Below are positions 34,820 through 42,889 of a DNA stretch of 64,000 nt, in pieces. Every line of letters starts with the position of its first letter. The first letter of the stretch is position 1. This DNA comes from Chloroflexota bacterium (GTDB lineage: Bacteria; Chloroflexota; Dehalococcoidia; JACPEP01). The position numbers and the translations under genes are program-made. The notes under the pieces are model-generated. The model made no database searches, was not told where the DNA came from, and saw nothing but the letters and a program-made list of their open reading frames with translations. Location of the stretch: assembly GCA_016183425.1 (NCBI GenBank), contig JACPEP010000001.1, positions 78,624 to 142,623 of the forward strand. The letters are read 5' to 3'.

Positions 34820-35518
34820 GTGAAGCTTCCTGGTGAGAAGAAGGACGCCCTTTTTCTGGCGCGTCCCAATCGTTTCCTGGCCCTGGTGAGGATGGATGGC
34901 TTGGAGGTGACGGCTCATCTGCCCAACTCGGGGCGGATGACGGAGCTCCTCGTCTCTGGCCAGCATGTAGTCGTGGCGGGGAAGTATGGTGAGCACCGCA
35001 AGACGGCCTATGATATGATTTTAGTAGACTTAGGGGATGGTTTGGTATCTGTAGATTCCCGACTGCCCAGCCAGGTGGTGGAGGAGGCCTTGTTATCGGG
35101 CACCCTGGCCCCTTTTGGCCACTGCGGTTTTGTGCGGCGGGAGGTCGTTTACGGCGATAGTCGCCTGGACTTTCGGGTGGGTGCCAACGGTCGGGAGTAT
35201 TTGGTGGAAGTGAAGTCGGTGAACCTGGTGGAGGGGAAGCGGGCCCTCTTTCCCGATGCCCCCACCCTTAGAGGCGCTCGCCACCTGAGAACACTGGTAA
35301 AAGCGGTGAGAGAGGGGTATGGCGCTGCCGTCATCTTTGTGGTGCAGCGGGAGGACGCCTCTGCTTTCTCTCCCCACGAGAAGGCCGACCCCGACTTTGG
35401 ACGGGCGTTGCGGGAGGCGGCGGAGGGTGGGGTCGGCCTCTATGCCTATCGCTGCCGCCTCACTCGAGAAGAAATTGAGCTTAGCCAGGAAATACCCGTT
35501 ATTTTGGAGAGGGGGTAG
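34820..35518 (+). CDS. sfsA: SfsA family DNA/RNA-binding nuclease-like protein
   Basis: 232 residues from a GTG. The SfsA pattern is clear: RPNRFLALVRMDGLEVTAHLPNSGRM, DSRLPSQVVEEALL, LDFRVGANGREYLVEVKSVNLVEGKRALFPDAPT, and the predicted PD-(D/E)xK nuclease residues within D-x-x-x-EVKS. It was first described as a sugar fermentation stimulation protein, and nuclease activity is predicted by fold. It lies 12 bases after the GlcF-like gene and 4 bases before the flavoprotein-TrmO fusion, so the three are one transcription unit. Confidence 0.93.
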   Translation: MKLPGEKKDALFLARPNRFLALVRMDGLEVTAHLPNSGRMTELLVSGQHVVVAGKYGEHRKTAYDMILVDLGDGLVSVDSRLPSQVVEEALLSGTLAPFGHCGFVRREVVYGDSRLDFRVGANGREYLVEVKSVNLVEGKRALFPDAPTLRGARHLRTLVKAVREGYGAAVIFVVQREDASAFSPHEKADPDFGRALREAAEGGVGLYAYRCRLTREEIELSQEIPVILERG

Positions 35519-35522
35519 CGCC

Positions 35523-36578
35523 GTGTTGGTTCTGGGATTGTCAGGGAGCCCGCGGCGGGGTGCCAATAGCGAGACCCTCCTAGATTGGGCCCTGGAGGGG
35601 GCACAGGGCGAGGGTGCCCAGACAGAGAAGCTGGTCATCTCGGAGATGGCCATCGCCCCCTGTCGGGATTGTGACGAGTGTCAGGCGGCAGGAGAGTGCA
35701 CCATTCATGATGACATGGACCTTATCTACCCCAAGATACCGGAGGCAGCGGCCCTTATTTTCGCCTCCCCGGTGTATTTCCGCGGCGTAACGGCCCAGGC
35801 CAAAGCCCTCATCGATCGCTGCAACTATCTTTGGATCCGCAAGTATCTTCTCCACCAGCCGGTGGCTTCCCAAAAGCGCCCTGGGCTTTTCATCGCCACT
35901 GCTGGCCAGGACCGCCCGGGAGAGTTTGAGCCCTCCATCGCCACTGTCCGCTCTTTCTTTGCGACGGCGGATGTGGACTACGTGGGCGAGCTTCTCTTCC
36001 CCGGCATGGACGAAGCGGGTTCCATCCGTAACCACCCCAGCGCTCGGGAGCAGGCCCTGGCCGCCGGGTCGCGCCTGGTGTCTTTGAGCCGGGGAGGTTC
36101 CTGGCCCAGGTTGACGAGAGGGAAAGAGGAGGCCCCCACAGTGACGGACTGGCGACCCATAGGCGTGGTCCGAAATAACATCAAGGAGCCAATGGTCTAC
36201 GGCTGGGAGACGGTGGTATCGGAGCTGGTGGTGAACCCGGAGCTGGCGCCGGCGGTGGAGGGGGTGGAGGACTACTCTCATCTGGTGGTAGTTACCTGGA
36301 TGCATCGGGTTCCCTGGGGCGCCAGGGGTCTATTGAGGATTCATCCCAAGGACAGGCAGGAAATCCCTCTTATGGGTGTCTTCGCTACCCGTACCCAGCA
36401 CCGCCCCAATCCCATTGGAATGGCTGTCGTGCGTCTCCTGGAACGCAAAGGAAACATTCTCCAGGTAGTGGGGTTGGACGCTATAGACGGGACCCCCATT
36501 CTGGATATCAAGCCCCATGTGCCTTACTATGACTCTCCTACCGACGTAAAGCTGCCCCGGTGGACGAAACACCCCTGA
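35523..36578 (+). CDS. Iron-sulfur flavoprotein domain fused to TrmO-like tRNA methyltransferase
   Basis: 351 residues from a GTG at 35523. Residues 1 to about 190 are a flavodoxin-like NADPH-dependent FMN reductase (VLVLGLSGSPRRGANSETLL) with a compact Cys motif (47, 50, 53, 59; CX2CX2CX5C) like that of Isf iron-sulfur flavoproteins. Residues about 208-351 are TrmO/UPF0066 (DWRPIGVVRNNIKEP, THRVPWGA-like WMHRVPWGARG, FATRTQHRPNPIGMAVVRLL, IDGTPILDIKPHVPYYD). TrmO methylates t6A37 of tRNA using SAM. I know no standard role for a redox-flavin partner, so the fusion is unusual. The frame is continuous through the junction, with no stop or reset. Confidence 0.85.
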   Translation: MLVLGLSGSPRRGANSETLLDWALEGAQGEGAQTEKLVISEMAIAPCRDCDECQAAGECTIHDDMDLIYPKIPEAAALIFASPVYFRGVTAQAKALIDRCNYLWIRKYLLHQPVASQKRPGLFIATAGQDRPGEFEPSIATVRSFFATADVDYVGELLFPGMDEAGSIRNHPSAREQALAAGSRLVSLSRGGSWPRLTRGKEEAPTVTDWRPIGVVRNNIKEPMVYGWETVVSELVVNPELAPAVEGVEDYSHLVVVTWMHRVPWGARGLLRIHPKDRQEIPLMGVFATRTQHRPNPIGMAVVRLLERKGNILQVVGLDAIDGTPILDIKPHVPYYDSPTDVKLPRWTKHP

Positions 36579-36765
36579 AAAACTCGGTGGGCAGGCTACA
36601 GCGATACCCGACGCTCAGTGTGGGGTATCACCAAGTAATTACTAAACCTCAATAGCGGCCGGCTTCGCCACCATTGTGATTCGCCAGAGGCAAAGACGCT
36701 CTGGTACTCCGCAAAACGACGTTGCTAGCACCCTAAATATATCTTTAAATATATCTTTTTGTATA
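36579..36765. other. Intergenic region with AT-rich tandem repeats
   Basis: No gene is supported in the 36579-36906 gap. It holds a GATACCC...GGGTATC inverted pair (about 36604-36630), a small CCAGAG/CTCTGG stem, two tandem copies of TAAATATATCTTT (36734-36746 and 36746-36758) and then the promoter below. The tandem AT repeats may be an operator or UP-like element for the cytochrome gene. Confidence 0.4.
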
Positions 36766-36794
36766 TTGACCCTCCACAGTAGGCGTGGTAAAAA
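36766..36794 (+). promoter_or_regulatory. Probable promoter of the triheme cytochrome gene
   Basis: TTGACC (36766-36771), 17-base spacer, TAAAAA (36789-36794), directly after the AT-rich tandem repeats. Confidence 0.5.
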
Positions 36795-36906
36795 ACGAAG
36801 TACTAGGTTCAGCTAGAGCATGAGTATCAGGCAATGGTTCGAAAGGCAAAAAGGGGAGGTATCGGTAATCTCTTCCAGTTTGCTGGCGGGTAGAGAAAGG
36901 AGCAAA

Positions 36907-37764
36907 ATGAAGAAGAAAAGCGTGCTTATTTCCGCCATAATGAGTCTTGCGGTACTGGTCGCGGGAGTAGCAACATGGTCCTTGATGTACGCTGGCCGCA
37001 CCAGCGCCGCCGATGCTCAAGAGCTAGAGGTCCAAATGACAGCCAAGGCCGATAGTTTACGGATCTTCTACAGCATCACCCTGGTAAACAACACCAGCTC
37101 CAACTACCAATCCCTTTATGTGGCTGGTAACTTGCCTGAGGGTGCCCGCTTCGACAGCGTGACCGCCACCCCGGCGGGAAGCAGTTCTCTTGGCCTGAAG
37201 GATGGCAATGTGGCCTGGGTGGTGCCTGAGGTAAAGGCCATGAGCAAAGTGGGGCCCTTTACCTACAAGATCGCCACCAGCCTCAAAGAGGTAGGACAGG
37301 CCCATGCCTGGGTGCGCTGGGACAAACCCAGCCCAGGAAGTGTATCTTCAGCCGATGTGCCAATGGCCCAGGTGGTGGTGGACAAACCGCGGCGGGGCTG
37401 TGAATCGTGCCATGTGGTCGGTGGCGTCCCCATATCTAAAGAGGCTAAGGATCGAGCTCGCAACCACCCTCAAATCGCCGAGGATACCAAGGTTACCACC
37501 TGTCTCCAGTGTCACGCTCCGGGCACTGGAGAGCGGGAGGGGAAAGGGGTAGTGGCCCCCCTGGCTCTGAGGGATATTGTCCATCCCGTCCACTTGAACA
37601 GCCCGGGCTTTCTCGATACCTACAAGGGCAACTGTTTCACCTGCCACAATGTGGATGGCAAGGGGAACTTTGTCCTCCTGGGCGACAAGCTGGACACCGA
37701 CTTCCGGGGCATACCCAACGCGCCGGTAAAGGGAATCCCACCCAGCGAAACCACCCGCCGTTAG
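36907..37764 (+). CDS. Secreted triheme c-type cytochrome with N-terminal beta domain
   Basis: 285 residues from the ATG at 36907, with AAAGGAG upstream; codons from 36820 are in frame but lack a good ribosome site. A signal or anchor (MKKKSVLISAIMSLAVLVAG) is followed by a beta-rich region of about 110 residues (VNNTSSNYQSLYVAGNLPEG) like a conserved-repeat/invasin-type fold. Three heme sites follow: CESCH (165-169), CLQCH (199-203) and CFTCH (243-247), each with nearby His for bis-His ligation. A candidate extracytoplasmic electron-transfer protein. CcsA for heme attachment is encoded at 39107-39931. Confidence 0.88.
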   Translation: MKKKSVLISAIMSLAVLVAGVATWSLMYAGRTSAADAQELEVQMTAKADSLRIFYSITLVNNTSSNYQSLYVAGNLPEGARFDSVTATPAGSSSLGLKDGNVAWVVPEVKAMSKVGPFTYKIATSLKEVGQAHAWVRWDKPSPGSVSSADVPMAQVVVDKPRRGCESCHVVGGVPISKEAKDRARNHPQIAEDTKVTTCLQCHAPGTGEREGKGVVAPLALRDIVHPVHLNSPGFLDTYKGNCFTCHNVDGKGNFVLLGDKLDTDFRGIPNAPVKGIPPSETTRR

Positions 37765-37775
37765 ATCGATCACTT

Positions 37776-37826
37776 CATAGATAAGAGGGCGGCCCCAATG
37801 GCAGTGGGGCCGCCCTCTTATCTATG
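37776..37826 (+). terminator. Very long terminator hairpin
   Basis: A perfect 22-bp stem (37776-37797 / 37805-37826) with a 7-base loop, containing GGGCGGCCCC. It follows the cytochrome stop by 11 bases. Confidence 0.8.
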
Positions 37827-37843
37827 GCACACCCCCTTCCCCC

Positions 37844-37872
37844 TTGACCCTCCACCTCGCCTCTGGTAGTAT
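37844..37872 (+). promoter_or_regulatory. Promoter of the FlgD-Ig-like lipoprotein gene
   Basis: TTGACC (37844-37849), 17-base spacer, TAGTAT (37867-37872), 20 bases before the TTG start. Confidence 0.65.
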
Positions 37873-37892
37873 AGCCAGGAACGGGGGTCTAT

Positions 37893-39080
37893 TTGGGAGC
37901 CTGGTTTCAACGCCTAATCGTTGTCTTCACAATCTGTTTGCCTTTGACGGCACTGACAGTGGCGGGGTGCGCCTCTCCCCTTATCTCCCAGGTCAGCCTC
38001 ACACAGAGCACCATTTCCCCTAACGGCGATGGCGTAGACGATTTCACCTTTATTGAGTATTCTCTAGAAGCAAAGGCACAAGTATCCATCGACTTCGCGG
38101 CCGCAAATGGTGAAATCTATTCCTTCCGCCGCCATGAGCCCCGCTCACCAGGACGTTATCGGGCCCGATTCGATGGCAGCTACATACCGGACCCAGCACG
38201 AGCCGAGGCCAGGGTATTACCCAGCGGCAGCTACACCTACATCGTCACCGCCCAGGAGGAGGGCACCAATAGGAGACAGGAGGTACGCGGCTCCCTGACA
38301 CTGGTAAACTCCGACACCAGGCCGCCCGGGCTGGATGACGTAATCGTTTACCCAGAGACTATCTCCCCCAACGGGGACGCCGTGGACGATGAGGCCCTTA
38401 TCAGCTATCGTTTGACTAAAGAAAGCCTGGTGAGCATCTTCATCAGCGATGGTGCAGGGCGGCGCTACTTCCTAGAAGAAGAGAACCAGAAATCGGCCGC
38501 CCCCCACTCCCACCGCTGGAATGGCACTGCGGCGGGCAACCTTCTCCCCAACGGCTCGTACACCCTTTCCCTTCGCGCCCGGGACAAAGCGGGCAACGTC
38601 ACGGAATACCTGGTTCCGGTAACCATTAGCGGTGGTGGCACTCCCAAGCTGGAGATAGCAGCGGTGCGATTCACCCCCCCCACCCTACCCTTAGGCGGGG
38701 CATTGAAGGTAGAAATAGAGGTTCAAAACGTGGGCGATATCACACTACGCACCATGGGCCCTCCCCCAGGCACTGCCTATACCACAAACATGAACTTCAA
38801 CAGCTTCCACGCGGGCAACGACCCCTTGGCGCCGCCACTGTACTACGAGCAGGCTGGATACTGGCGGGTAGGGGTGAGTTGGGACACAGCCGATAGACCC
38901 TATCCCATACGCTGGGGTATGGGAAGAGACCTGGCCCCCGGAGAGAAAACAACTATCACCGGCACTGTCCAGATACTTGTGGACCGCACTCGTCAGGTGC
39001 GCTTCTGGGCCGCCGTCATCCAAGAGGGGGTGGGTTTCGGAGAGCAGGTCGGGCTCAAAAGCATACTCATCAGCTACTAA
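37893..39080 (+). CDS. Lipoprotein with FlgD-type Ig-like domains
   Basis: 395 residues, probably from a TTG at 37893. The lipobox is LTVAGC (Cys near 26). Two FlgD Ig-like modules each open with SPNGDGVDD/SPNGDAVDD, a calcium-binding-like loop, and end in LPSGSYTYIVTAQ and LPNGSYTLSLRARDKAGN, typical of gliding-motility C-term/FlgD-Ig domains. The C-terminal 150 residues form a CARDB-like domain (KVEIEVQNVGD...). This is a cell-surface binding or adhesive lipoprotein. The preceding promoter and long terminator make it a single-gene unit next to a surface cytochrome. Confidence 0.8.
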   Translation: MGAWFQRLIVVFTICLPLTALTVAGCASPLISQVSLTQSTISPNGDGVDDFTFIEYSLEAKAQVSIDFAAANGEIYSFRRHEPRSPGRYRARFDGSYIPDPARAEARVLPSGSYTYIVTAQEEGTNRRQEVRGSLTLVNSDTRPPGLDDVIVYPETISPNGDAVDDEALISYRLTKESLVSIFISDGAGRRYFLEEENQKSAAPHSHRWNGTAAGNLLPNGSYTLSLRARDKAGNVTEYLVPVTISGGGTPKLEIAAVRFTPPTLPLGGALKVEIEVQNVGDITLRTMGPPPGTAYTTNMNFNSFHAGNDPLAPPLYYEQAGYWRVGVSWDTADRPYPIRWGMGRDLAPGEKTTITGTVQILVDRTRQVRFWAAVIQEGVGFGEQVGLKSILISY

Positions 39081-39106
39081 ACAAGAACCCCCCCGAAAGG
39101 AACCTT

Positions 39107-39931
39107 CTACACGCCAGCATAGCTATGGAGACCAGGCAGGAGAAGGTTTACGCCAAAGTAGGTGAAAAGGGTCGCTGCAAAGCCGACTATGAGGAGTATC
39201 GCGCTGGGACGCCCTCGCCATCCCCTCAGATTGCGGGCGTGGAGATAGGCAGCGTAAATAAGCCAGGTCACCAGGGAGGCCGTCTCCTTGGGGTCCCACC
39301 CCCAGTAGCGTCCCCAGGCCGTATCCGCCCAGTAGGCCCCCAAAGCTATCATCAGGGCGAAAAAAGGGAAACCTATCATCACCGAACGGTAGCTAATCTC
39401 ATCCAAAGTTGTGGCGGTGGGCATCCAAGACCGAGGCTTAGGGGATGCCTGAAACAGATACATTATGGCGGCACCAAAGGATACTCCGAAAATGCCATAA
39501 GCCACGATAGCTACCGAGACGTGAAGGGTGAGAAGGAGATTATTCTGCAGCGCGGGCACCAAAGGCTCAATAACCTCAGCGGAGGCAAAACCCAGCCATA
39601 CCACACTGGCCAAAATAAGGAGAACCCAGGGAAGAACAAAGAACCCCATCGCCCGCTGCTTGTAGCGCCACTCCACCACTACATAGGATAGAGCAATGCC
39701 GAAGGCAAAGGCAGTGCTGTATTCGTACATATTGCTGAAAGGCCCCCGGCCGGAAACTATCGACCGCAGGAGGAGAGACAAACCAATCATGATACTGCCC
39801 ATCCAGGCGAAGAGGCTAGCTAGCCTCCCTACCTCACGGTTTCCTCTCCAGGTGTACCAAAGATAAAAGAGGGTGGCCACACCCAAGGCAACAAAGCTGG
39901 CAGTGAAGAAATAGAGGGACATCTTAAGCAC
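39107..39931 (-). CDS. ccsA: Cytochrome c biogenesis protein CcsA/CcsB (heme channel)
   Basis: 274 residues, GTG at 39931 (an ATG at 39922 is an alternative). About eight transmembrane helices and the WWD-type signature WGRYWGWDPKETASLVTWLIYAAYLH identify CcsA of System II; this domain receives heme and presents it to apocytochromes. The usual ResB/CcsB partner gene is not adjacent. It lies 12 bases downstream of the PIG-L gene in the folE operon, and it may serve the cytochromes encoded at 8662-9054 and 36907-37764. Confidence 0.92.
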   Translation of the reverse strand: MLKMSLYFFTASFVALGVATLFYLWYTWRGNREVGRLASLFAWMGSIMIGLSLLLRSIVSGRGPFSNMYEYSTAFAFGIALSYVVVEWRYKQRAMGFFVLPWVLLILASVVWLGFASAEVIEPLVPALQNNLLLTLHVSVAIVAYGIFGVSFGAAIMYLFQASPKPRSWMPTATTLDEISYRSVMIGFPFFALMIALGAYWADTAWGRYWGWDPKETASLVTWLIYAAYLHARNLRGWRGRPSAILLIVGFAATLFTYFGVNLLLPGLHSYAGV

Positions 39932-39943
39932 GGCTGTAACCCC

Positions 39944-40633
39944 CTAAAGTCTGAACTCAATACGTTTGAAGCTCTCCGCCAGTGGCACCCCGTTGCGCTC
40001 CCCCACTTCGGAGGCGAAGCGAAACATCCGCTCCCGAAGAACGGCCTCCCCAGGAACCTGGCTGGCATGACAGAGAAGGGCTTGAATCTTCTGCTCAAAA
40101 GTATCGCTTATATCGACAATCACATCAGGGTCTTCCATCCCGATGCTGGATAGATATGCCTCCTGCACCTTATGGGGCAGTAGACCCTCCTTCAGATGTT
40201 CGGCAAAGTGGAGGTGGTCCCGAGCATAGGGAAAGCAGGCATCCAGGGCCACGATGCCCGTGACGCGGTGGTCTCGGTGGTAGTGAAAGCGGCGGAAGGG
40301 ATCCATGGTGACCAACCTTTGGGGTTGATGCCGCCGGATGAGACGGACCAGCTTTCCCCGAAATTCGGAGGTATCCTCCAGGCTACCGTCGGGATAGCCC
40401 AGAAAGACCACCTCTTTCACCCCCAGGGCACGGGCCGCTGCCCGCTGCTCCGCCTCCCGAATAACAGCCAGGCGCTCCGAAGTCATCTGGAGGTCACCGC
40501 TGCCCTTATCGCCGTTAGTGCACACCACATAGATGACATCACATCCGTCCCTGGCCCATCTGGCAACGCTCCCGCCACAGGAGAACTCCGCATCGTCGGG
40601 GTGAGCCGTAACGACCATGATTTTTAGTGTCAC
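39944..40633 (-). CDS. PIG-L/LmbE family deacetylase (MshB/BshB-like)
   Basis: 229 residues from a GTG at 40633, with AGGAGG 5 bases upstream. The zinc motif AHPDDAE is at residues 10-16, with FHYHRDHRVTG near residue 110 as the third ligand region. PIG-L enzymes remove the acetyl group from N-acetylglucosaminyl compounds such as GlcNAc-inositol (MshB) or GlcNAc-malate (BshB). Directly upstream is an MshA-like glycosyltransferase, so the pair matches the first two steps of low-molecular-weight thiol synthesis. Other glycan deacetylase roles remain possible. Confidence 0.9.
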   Translation of the reverse strand: MTLKIMVVTAHPDDAEFSCGGSVARWARDGCDVIYVVCTNGDKGSGDLQMTSERLAVIREAEQRAAARALGVKEVVFLGYPDGSLEDTSEFRGKLVRLIRRHQPQRLVTMDPFRRFHYHRDHRVTGIVALDACFPYARDHLHFAEHLKEGLLPHKVQEAYLSSIGMEDPDVIVDISDTFEQKIQALLCHASQVPGEAVLRERMFRFASEVGERNGVPLAESFKRIEFRL

Positions 40634-40649
40634 GCCTAGCCTCCTAAAG

Positions 40650-41909
40650 CTACGCCGGAAGTGCCATAGATGGGGGAACCACAGTATTGCTGTCCAATAG
40701 CTCTTCATAGAGAGCCAGGACTTGCTCGGCGATAAGGGACCAGCTAAACCTTTCCACCCATGCCCTCCCCGCCCGGCCAAAGCTGCGCTTCAGGCTCTCG
40801 TTCCCCAACAAGAGCTCCAGCCGCTCCGCGTATGGCTCCGGGCAGTGCCACGGGATGAGATAGCCCATCTCACCATCGCGAATGGTGCTCCGAAGCCCCC
40901 CCACTCTGGCAGCCACCACGGGGGTGCCGCAGGCGAGGGCCTCCACAGCCACCATTCCAAAGCTCTCGTAGTAGGAAGGAACAACGCAGATGTCAGCGGC
41001 GCTGTAGTAGAGGGGCAATGCCTCGTGATCCACGGTACCCAGAAAAGAGACCTGGTTCTGAACGCCCAGCTCCCAGGCGATACGGCGCAAGCGTTCCGTC
41101 TCGCCGGCGCTAGCCGCGTCACCGCCCACCACCATGAGATGAAGCCCCTCTTCCTCTGACAACTGACTCACCACCCGGAGGAGAATGTCCACCCCCTTTA
41201 GTGGCTCCAGTCGCCCCACGTAGAGGAGAAGCTTTGACGCCTTGAGTCCTAGCTGACGCCGCGCTCTGTCACGGCCCATGGGGCGAAAAAGACCCAGATC
41301 CACCCCGCATGGGATGACAGCCACCTTTTGAGACCCGGCCCAGTAGAGGTTCAACAACTGCTGTCTCTCTTCCGGGCTACAGGCCACAACCTTGTCTGCC
41401 TGAGCCACGACGCGCCTCTCCGTCTCAATACGAAGGGAACTCTCTCGCTCCCCCCATCGGGAGCGGTTCTTGGACTCCCCCAGGGTGTGAAAAGTGACCA
41501 CATGGGGCACCGACCAGGCGGCGCTCACTGCCTGGCCCACCCATCCCGAAAGCCAATAGTGGCTGTGAACAATATGGTAATGGACCCCCTCCCGTCGCTG
41601 AAACTCCAGCACCCCATCCCGAAACTGGGGAAGGTACGCGTAGAGGCGCTCCTTTTCCACCGGTCCCTGCCTGCCAGCCACCACATGGATAAGGCGGCTT
41701 CCTCCCCCCAAATCCACCATGGAGGGCGCCTCCGCCTCGTGGCAGCGAGTGAAAACGTCCACCGGGATGCCTCGGCGGCCCAACTCTCGGCTCACGGCCC
41801 GCAGGTACACGTTCATACCCCCCGCCTCCCGCCCCCCGGGGCGAAGCAGAGGACAACCGTGGACGCTGATCATGGCCACCCGAACCTTTTCGGCCACTCT
41901 AACCCCCAT
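40650..41909 (-). CDS. GT4 glycosyltransferase, MshA-like
   Basis: 419 residues. The N-terminus RVAMISVHGCPLLRPGG followed by EAGGMNVYLRAVSREL and HIVHSHYWLSGWVGQ closely follow the D-inositol-3-phosphate GlcNAc transferase MshA. Donor motifs are VGRLEPLKGVDILLRVV and YYESFGMVAVEALACGTPVVA. Sucrose-phosphate synthase-like enzymes share parts of this pattern, so the acceptor is not certain. It overlaps the acyltransferase gene by 11 bases and precedes PIG-L by 16 bases, giving the order GNAT-MshA-PIG-L. Confidence 0.85.
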   Translation of the reverse strand: MGVRVAEKVRVAMISVHGCPLLRPGGREAGGMNVYLRAVSRELGRRGIPVDVFTRCHEAEAPSMVDLGGGSRLIHVVAGRQGPVEKERLYAYLPQFRDGVLEFQRREGVHYHIVHSHYWLSGWVGQAVSAAWSVPHVVTFHTLGESKNRSRWGERESSLRIETERRVVAQADKVVACSPEERQQLLNLYWAGSQKVAVIPCGVDLGLFRPMGRDRARRQLGLKASKLLLYVGRLEPLKGVDILLRVVSQLSEEEGLHLMVVGGDAASAGETERLRRIAWELGVQNQVSFLGTVDHEALPLYYSAADICVVPSYYESFGMVAVEALACGTPVVAARVGGLRSTIRDGEMGYLIPWHCPEPYAERLELLLGNESLKRSFGRAGRAWVERFSWSLIAEQVLALYEELLDSNTVVPPSMALPA

Positions 41910-42888
41910 CCCCTCGGCTCACGGTGCAGTGGTATATGGGCAAATCCCTCCCCCCCAGATGGTACTTGTAGGCTTCGGCACCCCGCAAAAAGTTGAAACG
42001 CTTCCGACCCCAAGCCACCGCCTGTTCAATACAGTAAGACTTCAATAACAGACCTACACTGAGCCAGCTATAGGCGGGGTCATAGCCACTGTTATAAAGA
42101 GCCAGCTCCTCCCCATCGTCCAGGCAAAAAGCGGCCGCCACCCGAGCTCCATCTACCTCCATGAAGAATAGCTTGAGGTAGCCCCCCTCCATGAGAGAGT
42201 GCGCCAGAACACGGAGGAAGGCTTCCCTGGCCTCCGTCAAAAACTCGTCTTTTTCCGGACGACTGAGACGGCAGAGATAGAGAAAGTCCGCCATATCCCT
42301 TATGAGCCGATGAGAATCGGAGGCCACATAGCATCGGTAGTCAGCCTGCTGGGTTAGACGTCTCATCTTGCGTCGCAGCTCATGCCGGTCTTTCTTTCGC
42401 AGAGCGGCCAGGTATTCCTCCCAACTGGCAGGAAGCTCCAAAAGGGGGGAGACGTCCTCCTGGGCAACGTCCACCTGGTAGCCCTGGCTCTGAGCCAGAG
42501 GCACGAAATAGACGAGGGTAGGGGAAGAGTGGGGCAGGCTGGGAAGCTCCAGGCTCCGCCACTCCTTGGTTTCCAGCTTGCCCAGTAGCTCTTTGTAGAA
42601 GGTCGCCTCAGCGCCGGGGAGAACGACGAAGTCACGAAAGTCACACACGTCCTGACTGCCGATGAGGGCCAAGCTCTTATCCTCCCACATAAGGGGGGCG
42701 ATGCCGATGAGCCGCGTATCATTATGGATGGAGAAGAGAGCCAGTTTTCTCCCTTGGGAGAACTCTTGCCACCACGTCCTCTGCCAAAGAGGGGTCAGGA
42801 AAACCTTCCTCTGGCCGCTGACGTCGACGAGCCCCTGCCATTCCTTCGCCAGGCCTTCAAAGCTGCCCGGAGACACGGAGAAGGTCAC
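41899..42888 (-). CDS. GNAT/FemAB-like acyltransferase (BioF2/CelD-type, PF13480)
   Basis: 329 residues. The double-GNAT layout has an N-terminal half ending RKKDRHELRRKMRRL, characteristic of Acetyltransf_6 (CelD/BioF2). The C-terminal half has RVAAAFCLDDGEELALYNSGYDPAYSWLSVG and WGRKRFNFLRGAEAYKYHLG. These proteins are related to FemAB peptidyltransferases, some of which use aminoacyl-tRNA as donor. It starts 1 base after folE. Acceptor and donor are unknown; its position next to MshA-like and PIG-L genes makes an amino-sugar product a reasonable acceptor, which is inference. Confidence 0.8.
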   Translation of the reverse strand: MTFSVSPGSFEGLAKEWQGLVDVSGQRKVFLTPLWQRTWWQEFSQGRKLALFSIHNDTRLIGIAPLMWEDKSLALIGSQDVCDFRDFVVLPGAEATFYKELLGKLETKEWRSLELPSLPHSSPTLVYFVPLAQSQGYQVDVAQEDVSPLLELPASWEEYLAALRKKDRHELRRKMRRLTQQADYRCYVASDSHRLIRDMADFLYLCRLSRPEKDEFLTEAREAFLRVLAHSLMEGGYLKLFFMEVDGARVAAAFCLDDGEELALYNSGYDPAYSWLSVGLLLKSYCIEQAVAWGRKRFNFLRGAEAYKYHLGGRDLPIYHCTVSRGDGG

Positions 42889-42889
42889 G

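Noticed and set aside
36579..36765. Possible c-di-GMP (GEMM) riboswitch before the triheme cytochrome
   Set aside because: I looked for the conserved GEMM core and tetraloop-receptor bases; only a weak GGCAAAGACGC stretch is present and the pairing does not fit.
40196..40627. 143-codon plus-strand frame over the PIG-L gene
   Set aside because: Antisense to a conserved enzyme with all metal motifs, and no ribosome binding site.
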